From Microvirga pakistanensis (lineage in GTDB: Bacteria > Pseudomonadota > Alphaproteobacteria > Rhizobiales > Beijerinckiaceae): DNA of 64,000 nt. A model generated the notes under the pieces. That model was not told where the DNA came from, did not search any database, and saw only the letters and a program-made list of their open reading frames with translations. Positions 8,496 through 16,919 of this stretch are shown in pieces; the stretch's first letter is position 1, and the number at the start of each line of letters is the position of its first letter. Position numbers and translations under genes: made by a program. The stretch is from positions 124,001-188,000 of the forward strand of contig NZ_SPJX01000156.1 in NCBI RefSeq assembly GCF_004458765.1, written 5' to 3'.

Positions 8496-8948
8496 CCGGC
8501 TGGGTCGCAACTCAGAGCCGTAACGAAAGGATTGCTGAGACTCGCTTCCTAGCTTTAAGCTGGTCGCGGCAAGTTAATCCTCGCCCTTCGGTGGGAGGCC
8601 TCAATAGGAAAGCGGTTGTGCAGGCGAGAGGTGTAAGGCGAGCCCGCCAGCTGATGCGGGATCGCGGAGCTTTCCGCGGGCGCTTGCTAATTGACGGAGC
8701 GCTCCGCGGCTTGGGTTAGGAGTTCGTCGGTGCGCTTCCCGTTCAATGTAAGCGTCACAGCTACCGTCCGCTGATCCAATCCAGGAAAGCCGTGCCCTTT
8801 GGGAACGTCCAACTTTTCACATGATGCAGACAATCGGCTTACGAAAGCTCCGCGCCCGGTGTCGGGCCGACAGGGCCATACTCGCCCGGCACCGGCAGCC
8901 AGACGCAGTCTGACCAGGCAGCCCAAATGGGGTATCTGCGTTGGCTCG
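8496..8948. other. Gene-free stretch with a DUF892 3'-end relic
   Basis: No intact gene. On the minus strand, 8687-8728 encodes DELLTQAAERSVN and a stop, the typical C-terminus of DUF892 ferritin-like proteins (compare ELLTQIAERSVDQQ at 11261). The rest of that gene is absent. A small hairpin CGCGGA-GCTT-TCCGCG lies at 8663-8678. Confidence 0.4.
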
Positions 8949-9596
8949 TCAGCGAACGATGTTCTGAATGTTCGTAAGAAGCGCAATATGCTCCTTGATC
9001 TGTCCGCGTGCGAGCTTCACCACATTTACGTGATTAATGTTCTGAGGGTTTGTCGACAGATACCGCTCCTGAACCTGCAGTAAGTCGCGGTGACCCTCGA
9101 TCTGCCCCGCCAAGTAGGTTTTATCGAACTCAGCTTCCGACGCCTGCTGCAACTTCTGGATCGTCTCCCGGCCCTTGGTATCGAGCACTGAGTCCGGCGC
9201 CCGAGCCGCAGAGCTTGCTGCTGTCGATGGCGTCGAGGAGGCGGAGGAGCCTGTCTGGGCTGGCTGGCTTCGGGTAGTAGCACCAGTGGCTGCTGGCGCT
9301 GTCGGGTCCATCATTGTGTGCAGGACCTGAGCAAGCGTTGTTTGTTCGTCAGTTTCGAATTGGGCGAACTGCTTCAGGTTCTCGTTGCGAGCTTTCTGAA
9401 GAGCAATGCGCGACGTTTCCAGGGCCACCATGCCGAGCTGAAGCGTCTGCTGGATGTGCTGCATCTCGTCTGGTCCGAGCAGTCCGCTGCGGGCTGTGGT
9501 GTCGGGTGAGGTTCCGGCATTCTGGTTACTCTGTTGCGCTAAGGCCGGAGCAGCGACTGCCGCTGTCAGGCTGACCAAAACGAGGCGACGATCCAT
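8949..9596 (-). CDS. DUF4142 secreted protein
   Basis: ATG 9596 has GGAG upstream and gives a signal peptide (MDRRLVLVSLTAAVAAPALA). The remainder is a DUF4142 domain, a ferritin-like helical bundle of unknown function common in stress regions. Its first helices (EMQHIQQTLQLGMVALETSR, NENLKQFAQFETDEQTTLAQ) and last helices (EAEFDKTYLAGQIEGHRDLL, ARGQIKEHIALLTNIQNI) are separated by a Ser/Thr/Ala-rich linker (residues ~105-140) longer than usual. The product is expected in the periplasm. The longer frame to 9632 would hide the signal peptide. Confidence 0.8.
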   Translation of the reverse strand: MDRRLVLVSLTAAVAAPALAQQSNQNAGTSPDTTARSGLLGPDEMQHIQQTLQLGMVALETSRIALQKARNENLKQFAQFETDEQTTLAQVLHTMMDPTAPAATGATTRSQPAQTGSSASSTPSTAASSAARAPDSVLDTKGRETIQKLQQASEAEFDKTYLAGQIEGHRDLLQVQERYLSTNPQNINHVNVVKLARGQIKEHIALLTNIQNIVR

Positions 9597-10055
9597 GGGG
9601 AGCTCCTGCTTGTTGGGGAGCGGCTCGCTCAAGCTGCCAAACCGCCCACCCAGACGAACTTGAAGGAGACCAGCGTTGTTTCAGCGTGACGGCAAATTTA
9701 GTTGGGACGGAGCACCGCAGACATGTCGGTAGCGGTTGCCCAGGGATTCTGGGGGAAGCCGTTCCCTCCAAAGATGAGCCTGCCGGATACAGTCTCCGCA
9801 TCGGGTTCGACACGCGCCTTCCGTTCACACCTGCCCTGCCCGAAGAACCGCTGGGAATGCCCTGGATGGGAAAGCCGACTCCGCGTGAGCAACTGACCGA
9901 AACGGTGGCTCGCCTCAACCGAGCCAATGCTCGACCGGTGATTTCAATCGAGCAGGATGAAGCCGGTCTGGTGGGGAGCGGGTCGCCACAACGCTTGAGA
10001 ACCTGTCCCTGACATCACACGTTCCCACATCAGGAACACCTTGGAAGGAGAGATT
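9597..10055. other. Gene-poor stretch
   Basis: Mostly promoter and spacer sequence between divergent genes. A plus-strand frame ending at 10012 contains a plausible helix (PWMGKPTPREQLTETVARLN) but no convincing ribosome binding site or family. I do not call it. Confidence 0.3.
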
Positions 10056-11180
10056 ATGGGCTGGTCCATTCCTATCGGCTCCGTGAAGGGCACAGTTATC
10101 CGCGTGCACTTCACCTTTCTCCTCTTCCTTGTCTGGATTGGCGTGACGCACTACGCGCAGGGTGGCCGCGACGCAGCGCTCCAGGGCGTCATCTTCATTC
10201 TTCTGCTCTTTCTATGCGTCCTGCTGCACGAGTTCGGCCATGTTCTGGCGGCCAGGCGCTATGGCGTACAAACGCCGGACATCACGCTCCTGCCGATTGG
10301 TGGCGTGGCCCGGCTTGAGCGCATCCCCGAGGAGCCCTCTCAGGAGTTGATCGTCGCCTTGGCTGGCCCGGCTGTCAATCTCGCGATTGCTGCTGTCTTG
10401 TTCCTGCTGCTCGGGGGTGTCTTGCCGTGGGAAAGCATGGAGGTGCAGAATTCAGGGGTCGGCCTGCTGGCCCGCCTCGCCTCGGTGAACATCTTCCTGG
10501 CTGTCTTCAACCTCATTCCTGCCTTTCCGATGGATGGCGGGCGCGTGCTCCGTGCCGTTTTGGCCTACCGCCTCGGGTACAGCCGGGGCACACAGATTGC
10601 AGCCACCGTCGGGCAGGTGGTGGCGTTCGGCCTTGGCCTGCTCGGCCTCTTGGGCAACCCGCTTCTGATCTTCATTGCGGTGTTCGTCTATCTGGGGGCG
10701 GCCTCGGAAGCCCATGCGGTCCAGATGCGTCAGGTGTCACGGGGCTTGCTGGTGTCTGATGCCATGATAACCCGATTTGAGACCCTGACACCCAGCAGCC
10801 GCGTCGAGGATGCGGTGCAGTGTCTGATCAAGACCACCCAGCATGAGTTCCCGGTTGTTGACGGTGCGGGAGGTATGCGCGGCGTGCTCACGCGTGACGA
10901 CATGATCCGGGCCCTGCGGGAACGGGGGCCGGACACGCCCGTGATGGAGGTCATGCGCGCCGACATCCCGGTCCTTCACCACCGCCTGCCGCTTGAGGAT
11001 GCCTTACGCCTCATGCAGAACGACCGTTTGCCTGCCATAGGGGTCGCCAACGGCGAGGCTCGCCTTGTGGGGCTGGTCACGCCCGAAAACATCGCCGAGA
11101 TGATGATGATCCTGGCGGCTAGTCCCAGACGCTCCGTTCGCATGCCATGGCAACGGATCTCCCCCGTTGAAAGAACGTGA
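10056..11180 (+). CDS. Site-2 protease (M50) with tandem CBS domains
   Basis: ATG 10056 is preferred over 10041 because GGAAGGAGAG lies just before it. The protein has an N-terminal multi-pass membrane protease domain with the zinc motif HEFGH (in LCVLLHEFGHVLAARR) and the second catalytic motif NLIPAFPMDGGRVLRA (NPxxDG type). Two CBS domains fill the C-terminal third (from DAMITRFETLTPSSRVEDAV; second from MRADIPVLHHRLPLEDAL). The Rip3/SpoIVFB-like M50B group with CBS domains performs intramembrane proteolysis, and the CBS pair probably senses adenine nucleotides. No membrane-bound anti-sigma substrate is adjacent, so the target is unknown. Confidence 0.9.
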   Translation: MGWSIPIGSVKGTVIRVHFTFLLFLVWIGVTHYAQGGRDAALQGVIFILLLFLCVLLHEFGHVLAARRYGVQTPDITLLPIGGVARLERIPEEPSQELIVALAGPAVNLAIAAVLFLLLGGVLPWESMEVQNSGVGLLARLASVNIFLAVFNLIPAFPMDGGRVLRAVLAYRLGYSRGTQIAATVGQVVAFGLGLLGLLGNPLLIFIAVFVYLGAASEAHAVQMRQVSRGLLVSDAMITRFETLTPSSRVEDAVQCLIKTTQHEFPVVDGAGGMRGVLTRDDMIRALRERGPDTPVMEVMRADIPVLHHRLPLEDALRLMQNDRLPAIGVANGEARLVGLVTPENIAEMMMILAASPRRSVRMPWQRISPVERT

Positions 11181-11260
11181 TGTCGTGGTTGTCTGTGTGA
11201 GATGAGCAGACCGGCACGTACAGCGACAGGCTCACCGCCGTACGTGAGGATCGAAGGAGT

Positions 11261-11656
11261 TTATGCCGGAGCTTGTTGATCGACTGAGCGTTCAGCGATT
11301 TGGGTCAATAGCTCGTACGTGCGCATCTCCTCCAGCGTTTGCAGAAGGAGTTGGAGATCCTCTTGACGTCCGAGCAGTTTGGCATGCGCTGCCGCGGGGC
11401 CATAGGCGGCGATCTCGTAATGCTCGCCAATCTGAGCACTGGCAATCAGCGACACGTCCGAGCGTTCATCGTTGTCGATCATCGACTGCATCTTCTGATT
11501 CTCGCGAAGGATCATCGGCATGATCTCGTCTCCGACCTGCATAGTCACGCCGCCAGAGCGCTGGATAATCTGCTCCAGCCGCTAGACCTGCGGCTCGGCG
11601 TTCCTGAGCTTTACAATACAGGCGGTGTAGAGGGTCTCAAGATTGTCCACTAGCAT
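11261..11656 (-). pseudogene. DUF892 ferritin-like protein with in-frame amber codon
   Basis: Reading from ATG 11656 gives MLVDNLETLYTACIVKLRNA and then EPQV followed by TAG. The same frame continues without a shift as RLEQIIQRSGGVTMQVGDEI through the EHYEIAAYGPAAAHAK helix to the family's usual C-terminus (ELLTQIAERSVDQQAPA). The whole is about 130 residues, as expected for this short DUF892 type. One stop codon therefore splits an otherwise intact gene. An internal restart at the ATG at 11548 would lose the first helix. It may be a recent nonsense mutation or a sequencing error. Confidence 0.6.
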
Positions 11657-11848
11657 GATGACAGCCTCTGCTGACTATCAGCCGAACGCTCGCGTGCGCT
11701 GTCACCAAGGGCTCAAACAGGTGTTCCCTGCGCTCTGGTGTCAGTTGCTTGGTGGTTTGGGCTGTCTCGTGGCCTCTCCCAGGAAGATGTTTGTAGACAG
11801 TACCCCGGCGAGGCAAAAATCCGCACGTGCGCGGCATCCTGTCCCTTG

Positions 11849-11890
11849 TTGACAACGTGCTGAATCCCGATATTTCAGTAAATTCTGAAA
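11849..11890 (+). promoter_or_regulatory. Promoter and palindromic operator of the GbsR-cydAB operon
   Basis: TTGACA at 11849-11854 and TATTTC at 11871-11876 are separated by 16 bases, a reasonable sigma-70 promoter. Overlapping and following the -10 is a perfect inverted repeat TTTCAG-taaatt-CTGAAA (11873-11890), 16 bases before the GTG of the regulator. It is a good candidate autoregulatory site for the GbsR/MarR-type protein encoded immediately downstream. Confidence 0.55.
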
Positions 11891-11905
11891 CTTCAGGACG
11901 CCGCC

Positions 11906-12487
11906 GTGAATCTCCCGCCTCTGATCCAAACCTTCGTACTGCACTTTGGCGAGATGGGATCGCGGTGGGGCATCAACCGCACCGTCGGGCAGATCTATGC
12001 TCTGCTTTTCCTGTCCAGCGAGCCCCTGAACGCCGAGGACATCGTCGAGCGGCTTGGCGTCTCGCGCTCCAACGTGAGCATGGGACTGAAAGAGCTCCAA
12101 TCCTGGAACTTGGTGCGCCTACAGCACATGCCAGGAGACCGCCGCGACTACTTCTCTACCCCTGACGACATTTGGCAGATCGTTCGCACCTTGGTGGAGG
12201 AGCGCAAGAAGCGCGAGATCGACCCCACGCTCACCCTCCTTCGCGAGGTCCTGATGCAGGAACCCGCCAGCACCGAGGAGCGCCACGCGCAGGCCCGGAT
12301 GCGGGAGATGCACGACCTCTTCGAGCTTCTGACCGACTGGTACGCCGACATGCAGCGCCTTGAGACCGTGCGTCTGGTGCAGCTCCTGAAGCTTGGCACG
12401 AAGGTCCAGAAGATTCTGGACATCAAGGACCGCGTCTTTCTGACCTCGGGCTCCAAGAACCGCCGCAGCAGCGGCAAGGACAAGTAG
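11906..12487 (+). CDS. GbsR/MarR-type transcriptional regulator
   Basis: The GTG start is followed by a 193-residue winged-helix protein of the GbsR family. The wHTH is clear (TVGQIYALLFLSSEPLNAED, LGVSRSNVSMGLKELQSWNL, then the wing MPGDRRDYFSTPDD). A long C-terminal helical region (EERKKREIDPTLTLL and onward) serves dimerisation. It ends five bases before cydA, so the three genes form one operon, and the protein probably controls bd-oxidase expression from the palindrome upstream. The inducer is not evident. GbsR-type regulators next to cydAB occur in other alphaproteobacteria, which supports the link. Confidence 0.85.
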   Translation: MNLPPLIQTFVLHFGEMGSRWGINRTVGQIYALLFLSSEPLNAEDIVERLGVSRSNVSMGLKELQSWNLVRLQHMPGDRRDYFSTPDDIWQIVRTLVEERKKREIDPTLTLLREVLMQEPASTEERHAQARMREMHDLFELLTDWYADMQRLETVRLVQLLKLGTKVQKILDIKDRVFLTSGSKNRRSSGKDK

Positions 12488-12492
12488 ATATC

Positions 12493-13866
12493 ATGGACGA
12501 CCCTCTCCTTCTCGCGCGCATCCAGTTCGCCGCGAATATCTCCTTCCATATCCTCTTCCCGACCATCACCATCGCGCTCGGCTGGGTGCTGCTGTTCTTC
12601 AAGCTGCGCTTCAACCGCACGGGCGAGGCCGCCTGGATGGACGCTTATAAGTTCTGGGTGAAGATCTTCGCCCTGAGCTTTGCGCTCGGCGTGGTGTCCG
12701 GTATCACCATGTCCTTCCAATTCGGCACAAACTGGCCGGGTTTCATGAACACGGTCGGCAACATCGCCGGCCCGTTGCTGGCCTACGAGATTCTGACGGC
12801 CTTCTTTCTGGAGGCGGGTTTCCTAGGCATCATGCTGTTCGGCTGGAACCGTGTTTCGAACCGGGTCCACACGCTCGCGACGGTTCTGGTGGCTGTCGGC
12901 ACCACCATCTCGGCGTTTTGGATCCTGGCCCTGAACTCCTGGATGCAGACGCCCGCAGGTTTCGAGATGCGCGATGGGGTGGCTCATGCGACCGATTGGT
13001 GGGCGATCGTCTTCAACCCGTCCATGCCTTACCGCCTGACGCACATGCTGCTGGCTTCTGGTCTGACGGTGGCCTTTCTCGTGGCCGGCGTCTCCGCGTT
13101 CCGCTGGCTGCGCCGCGACCGCTCGCCGGGCGTCATGGCGGGCCTGCGCACAGGTGTTTTCCTGGCAGCGGCCCTGATCCCGGTTCAGATCTTCGTCGGC
13201 GACATGCACGGCCTCAACACCTTGGAACACCAACCTGCCAAGATCGCCGCCATGGAGGGCATCTGGGAGACCCGCAAGGGCGCACCCATGGTGGTCTTCG
13301 GCCTGCCGGACGAGGCAACGAAGTCCAACCGGTTCGAGATCGCGATCCCGAACATCGCCTCGTTCTACCTGACGCATGATTGGCAGGGCGAGGTAAAGGG
13401 CCTCAACAGCTTCGAGCACCGCCCGCCGGTTGCGCCCGTGTTCTTCGCCTTCCGGACCATGGTCGGCATCGGCCTGCTCATGCTCGCCGTGTCGTGGCTT
13501 GCTGCCTGGCAGTTGCGCCGCAGCGGCGAGGTGCACCGTCATGTGGCCCGTGTGCTGGTCGCGATGACCTTCGCCGGCTGGATTGCTACCCTGTCCGGCT
13601 GGTATGTCACCGAGATCGGCCGGCAACCCTGGCTCGTGACAGGCATCCTCACCGCTAAGCAGGCCGCCTCCGGCGTTGCAGCCCCCATGATCGCCTCGAC
13701 GCTCATCGGCTACCTGCTCGTCTATGCAGGCCTCTTGGCTGCCTATATCGCGACGATCTTCTACCTCGCGCGCAAGTCTGCCGCGCCGGCCGACCACAGC
13801 CCTGCCGAGCCCGTCCGCGCGGGAGGTGCAACGGCTGCAGGCGAGGCCGTGGCAGCCGCCCTGTAA
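12493..13866 (+). CDS. cydA: Cytochrome bd-type quinol oxidase subunit I (CIO type)
   Basis: This 457-residue membrane protein is shorter than E. coli CydA because its periplasmic Q-loop is short, the cyanide-insensitive oxidase (CioA) form. Expected heme ligands are present: His19 (in ANISFH), His184 (RLTHMLLASG) and Met323 (FRTMVGIG). GRQPW near 380 and the quinol-site region after DMHGLNTLEHQPAK are conserved. It oxidises ubiquinol and reduces O2 to water with little proton pumping, sustaining respiration under low oxygen, nitric oxide, cyanide or sulfide. It follows the GbsR gene by five bases and precedes cydB by six. Confidence 0.95.
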   Translation: MDDPLLLARIQFAANISFHILFPTITIALGWVLLFFKLRFNRTGEAAWMDAYKFWVKIFALSFALGVVSGITMSFQFGTNWPGFMNTVGNIAGPLLAYEILTAFFLEAGFLGIMLFGWNRVSNRVHTLATVLVAVGTTISAFWILALNSWMQTPAGFEMRDGVAHATDWWAIVFNPSMPYRLTHMLLASGLTVAFLVAGVSAFRWLRRDRSPGVMAGLRTGVFLAAALIPVQIFVGDMHGLNTLEHQPAKIAAMEGIWETRKGAPMVVFGLPDEATKSNRFEIAIPNIASFYLTHDWQGEVKGLNSFEHRPPVAPVFFAFRTMVGIGLLMLAVSWLAAWQLRRSGEVHRHVARVLVAMTFAGWIATLSGWYVTEIGRQPWLVTGILTAKQAASGVAAPMIASTLIGYLLVYAGLLAAYIATIFYLARKSAAPADHSPAEPVRAGGATAAGEAVAAAL

Positions 13867-13872
13867 AGGACC

Positions 13873-14883
13873 ATGATCATGGATCTTACTCCTGCCACCT
13901 GGCTGCCCGTGGCCTTTGCGGGCCTGATGGGTTTTGCTGTCCTTCTCTACGTGGTGCTCGACGGCTATGACCTCGGCGTCGGTATCCTCAGCGGCGCCGC
14001 CGAGGGGGAGCACCGCGACCGGATGATCGCCTCCATTGGCCCCTTCTGGGACGCCAACGAGACATGGCTCGTGCTCGCCGTCGGCCTGCTCCTTGTCGCC
14101 TTTCCGCAGGCTCATGGCGCGATTCTGGGAGAACTTTACCTCCCGGTCGCCGGCCTGCTGCTCGGGCTCATCTTGCGCGGGGTCGCCTTCGAGTTCAGGG
14201 CCAAGTCGGTTGCGGGGCACAAGGTCTGGTGGGACCGTGCCTTTATAGGGGGCTCCACATTGGCTGCCCTCATGCAGGGCTACATGCTGGGCCTCTACAT
14301 CGTCGGCTTCGAGCGCACCGCCGCCAATGTGTCCTTCGCCCTGCTGACAGCTCTCTGCCTGGTTGCGGGGTATAGCTTCATCGGAGCGACATGGCTCATC
14401 ATGAAGACCGAAGGCGAGCTGCAGCGCCGGGCCGTGGCTTGGGCTCGCGGCACCCTTCTTCTGTCGGGGATCGGCATGGTGGCGGTCTCTGTCGTCACAC
14501 CGCTTGTATCGGAACGCATCTGGGACAAGTGGCTGAGCCTGCCGAACTTCGTTCTCCTTGCACCTATTCCCCTTGTGACTGCAGGCCTCTTTGTGGGGCT
14601 CAGCATCGTGCTGCGGCATCTGCCCACGCGTACGGACCGCTTCTGCTGGCTGCCTTTCGCGGGGGCCGTTGGTATCTTTATGCTTGGATTCCACGGCCTT
14701 GCCTACAGCTTCTTCCCGTACATTGTGCCGGACAAGCTGACAGTCTGGCAGGCTGCCGCCGCGCCGGAGTCGCTGATGATCATCTTCGTGGGTGCCTTGG
14801 TGGTCCTGCCGATTATCGCCGCCTACTCGGCCTTCGCTTATCGCATCTTCTGGGGCAAGGCGACGGATCTGCGCTACTACTGA
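13873..14883 (+). CDS. cydB: Cytochrome bd-type quinol oxidase subunit II
   Basis: This 336-residue integral membrane protein has the CydB signature (YVVLDGYDLGVGIL near the N terminus, PFWDANETWLVLAVG, and FEFRAKS). It pairs with CydA to form the oxidase. Two ATGs (13873, 13879) are usable. I see no cydX- or DUF2474-type small subunit after it; the next feature is a strong hairpin. The gene ends the operon. Confidence 0.95.
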   Translation: MIMDLTPATWLPVAFAGLMGFAVLLYVVLDGYDLGVGILSGAAEGEHRDRMIASIGPFWDANETWLVLAVGLLLVAFPQAHGAILGELYLPVAGLLLGLILRGVAFEFRAKSVAGHKVWWDRAFIGGSTLAALMQGYMLGLYIVGFERTAANVSFALLTALCLVAGYSFIGATWLIMKTEGELQRRAVAWARGTLLLSGIGMVAVSVVTPLVSERIWDKWLSLPNFVLLAPIPLVTAGLFVGLSIVLRHLPTRTDRFCWLPFAGAVGIFMLGFHGLAYSFFPYIVPDKLTVWQAAAAPESLMIIFVGALVVLPIIAAYSAFAYRIFWGKATDLRYY

Positions 14884-14908
14884 GGCTCGCCAGCTGGAAA
14901 GAAGATTG

Positions 14909-14938
14909 CATGTCGCCGCCTAGAAAGGCGGCGACATG
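14909..14938 (+). terminator. Perfect 13-bp hairpin after cydB
   Basis: CATGTCGCCGCCT and its exact reverse complement flank the tetraloop AGAA. It lies between the convergent cydB and DUF892 genes and probably ends both transcripts, although no T-run follows on the plus strand. Confidence 0.65.
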
Positions 14939-14971
14939 ACTGACATTTGAGGTTGAAGGAGAGCAGTGTGC

Positions 14972-15481
14972 TTAGCGGTCGGCCTTATCCCCGCTGGTGG
15001 TCAACTCCACGTAGCGGCGGGTGACAGGTTCGATGAGGCCAGCAACATCCTGGGCCGCCTGCTCCTCCTCCTGCACCGACTGCTGGAATGCGGAAACATG
15101 CGCCGTCTCGCCGGCAGTTTCTGCGATGGTGATCAGAGAACGGTAGGCTCCAATCTGCTCATACTGATAAGCGTAGCCCGCATAGAGGTTCTTGAGCGTC
15201 TCATCCTGAAACAGGCCATGAACCGTAGCGCCGATGGTTCCAGCTACTGTGGTGACGGTCTCCTTGATGCTGGAGATGCTCTCGCCTGCAGATTGAAGAG
15301 CCTGTTCGAGGCGAGCCAGCTGCTGGCGTGTGGTTTCAATGTGCCGCTGAAGGAGAGCAACATACTCGGGATACCGCTCCAGACGCGAAATCTGGGCTTC
15401 CATCTGCTGCAGACCCTGCTGCTCCATCGCATGGGTGTTGCGCAGTGCTGTGACATAGATCGAGCGGGCGTCTGTGGCCAT
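14972..15481 (-). CDS. DUF892 ferritin-like protein
   Basis: ATG 15481 has GGAGGAG six bases upstream, so it is preferred over the frame start at 15508. The 169-residue protein is an all-helical ferritin-like bundle of the YciE/YciF (DUF892) type: HAMEQQGLQQMEAQISRLE, HIETTRQQLARLEQALQ, YEQIGAYRSLITIAE and QEEEQAAQDVAGLIEPVT carry the Glu/His positions typical of di-iron sites. The cellular role of the family is unknown, with links to osmotic, desiccation and oxidative stress. It lies about 80 bases downstream of the SPL-like gene on the same strand and is probably cotranscribed with it. Confidence 0.8.
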   Translation of the reverse strand: MATDARSIYVTALRNTHAMEQQGLQQMEAQISRLERYPEYVALLQRHIETTRQQLARLEQALQSAGESISSIKETVTTVAGTIGATVHGLFQDETLKNLYAGYAYQYEQIGAYRSLITIAETAGETAHVSAFQQSVQEEEQAAQDVAGLIEPVTRRYVELTTSGDKADR

Positions 15482-15559
15482 GAACGTGCTCCTCCAAGAG
15501 TTCTTCAACGGTAACAGACAGTCCTTCGCCAGGTTCCAGCCGCCTCGGTCGACCTCGGG

Positions 15560-16678
15560 TCAGGTCCAGTACAGAACCTGGGCCGCAGGGAGGTGGCTGC
15601 TAATTGCTTCTTCAAAGAAGGCGCGCATGTCCCTCATGACATCGGGCGTGTACACGTACTTGACCGTATTGAACTTAGTCGTCTTACGCGCTCGCTTGGC
15701 TTCGTCCATGTCCAGGTCGGAGCCGGGATACCACCCGGTCAGCACGCTCTTTGACCCCGGCGTGAAGCGATGCGTGATCAGCTCCACCGTTAGGTCAAGA
15801 TCCGGAACGTCGGCGATCTGCTGCGCAGCCTCCTGCAGAAGAGCGCTGTAAGCGTCCCGCCAGCCTTCCACCGGCATGATGGGAGCAATCGTCAGTCCCA
15901 CCCGGTACCCTGCAAGAGCCACCTGGCGCATAGCCCGAAGCCGGGCTGCAACAGGCGCCGTGCCACCCTCGAAACGCGCCACCGGCTGGGCATTGACTGA
16001 GAAGCGGATCCGGGTGTGTCGTTGATGCGAGAGAGTGAGCAGGGGCTGGACCGCATCGTACTTGGTCGTAAAGCGCAGCTGCGCCGGAGACTGCCAGGAG
16101 CCAAAATGCGCAATTGTCGACGCCAGGGAGCCTGTCAGGTGCTCGATGCCCAGGGGATCCGTGTAGCATGACGCCTCAAAGGTCGTTCCTTCATGCGCCC
16201 TGTCGGTTGAGCGGGATGTCACGCCGCCTCTGCCTATAAAGTCTGTCAGGCTGTCGAGGATTTCTGGCAGATTGGCATAGACCCGCGTGACCGGCGGACC
16301 AGCAAGGGAGCCTGCGAGATAGCAGTACTGGCAGTGAGCTGGGCAACCCTCCGCAAGGTCCACGCGCCAGTCCGCACTGGGTGGGATCGGTTGCAGGCGA
16401 CGCTTGCTGGGAGGCGCAACCACAACAGCAAGGGTCGCTTTGGCGTTCACATAGGCCTGCCGGCTATTCTCGCCGGAAAGGCCCGTCAGGCGATTGCTCT
16501 TGAGCTCAACAATCTCGGACCCAAGAGCGGCGGCCCGCTCCAGAATGGCCCGCCCATGTTCCCACTCCAGCGCAGCCGGAGTCACGAGCACACGCTTCGG
16601 CCGCCAGAGCCTCGATGACGTCTGACCGGTTCGTGGTTTAGGACTGGGTGCGGCAGCTCTCACGGGTTCGGTCAGCAC
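15560..16678 (-). CDS. SPL-like radical SAM protein (SplB-related)
   Basis: This 372-residue radical SAM protein has the CxxxCxxC cluster motif in EGCPAHCQYCYLAG (near residue 113). Downstream come SPL-type landmarks: ASCYTDPLGIEHLTGSLA, LRFTTKYDAVQPLL, RIRFSVNAQ and VGLTIAPIMPVEGW. The N-terminal region (RPKRVLVTPAALEWEHG) resembles the AdoMet-radical family annotated as SPL family in non-spore-formers. True spore photoproduct lyase reverses 5-thyminyl-5,6-dihydrothymine. Whether this protein does so is unproven, but it lies five genes from a UvsE endonuclease and a second SPL-family protein. Both genes of its transcript (with DUF892) face away from the SDR. Confidence 0.8.
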   Translation of the reverse strand: MLTEPVRAAAPSPKPRTGQTSSRLWRPKRVLVTPAALEWEHGRAILERAAALGSEIVELKSNRLTGLSGENSRQAYVNAKATLAVVVAPPSKRRLQPIPPSADWRVDLAEGCPAHCQYCYLAGSLAGPPVTRVYANLPEILDSLTDFIGRGGVTSRSTDRAHEGTTFEASCYTDPLGIEHLTGSLASTIAHFGSWQSPAQLRFTTKYDAVQPLLTLSHQRHTRIRFSVNAQPVARFEGGTAPVAARLRAMRQVALAGYRVGLTIAPIMPVEGWRDAYSALLQEAAQQIADVPDLDLTVELITHRFTPGSKSVLTGWYPGSDLDMDEAKRARKTTKFNTVKYVYTPDVMRDMRAFFEEAISSHLPAAQVLYWT

Positions 16679-16919
16679 GACAACATGCCTCTGACGGAAG
16701 TCCGCTGGTCAGCGGACTCGGGTGCTTTGGGATAGATGTGGCATTCGCAAGACAGGCTAAAGGCGACTTGGAGCCGCCCGCCTTGCTGACTTCTTATGTG
16801 TGTCTTGGAGCAGCCGATTGTAAGCAAAGAGGGAAGACAACGCCGATGTGTCACATGCTGAACCGAAGGTTTAGCTATGCGTTGGTGCTCATCTTCCATG
16901 TGATCTCGGCACGCAGGCG

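Noticed and set aside
8687-8986. 99-residue minus-strand frame as a gene
   Set aside because: Only the last 13 residues resemble a known family; the rest is not coding-like.
9686-10012. 108-residue plus-strand frame
   Set aside because: No ribosome binding site, no family, and competing frames on the other strand.
12823-14694. 623-residue antisense frame opposite cydAB
   Set aside because: Low-complexity His/Gln/Arg/Gly-rich product with no domain; a GC-driven shadow of two certain genes.
14884-14971. cydX-like small subunit after cydB
   Set aside because: Only a hairpin is present; no short hydrophobic frame with a ribosome binding site.
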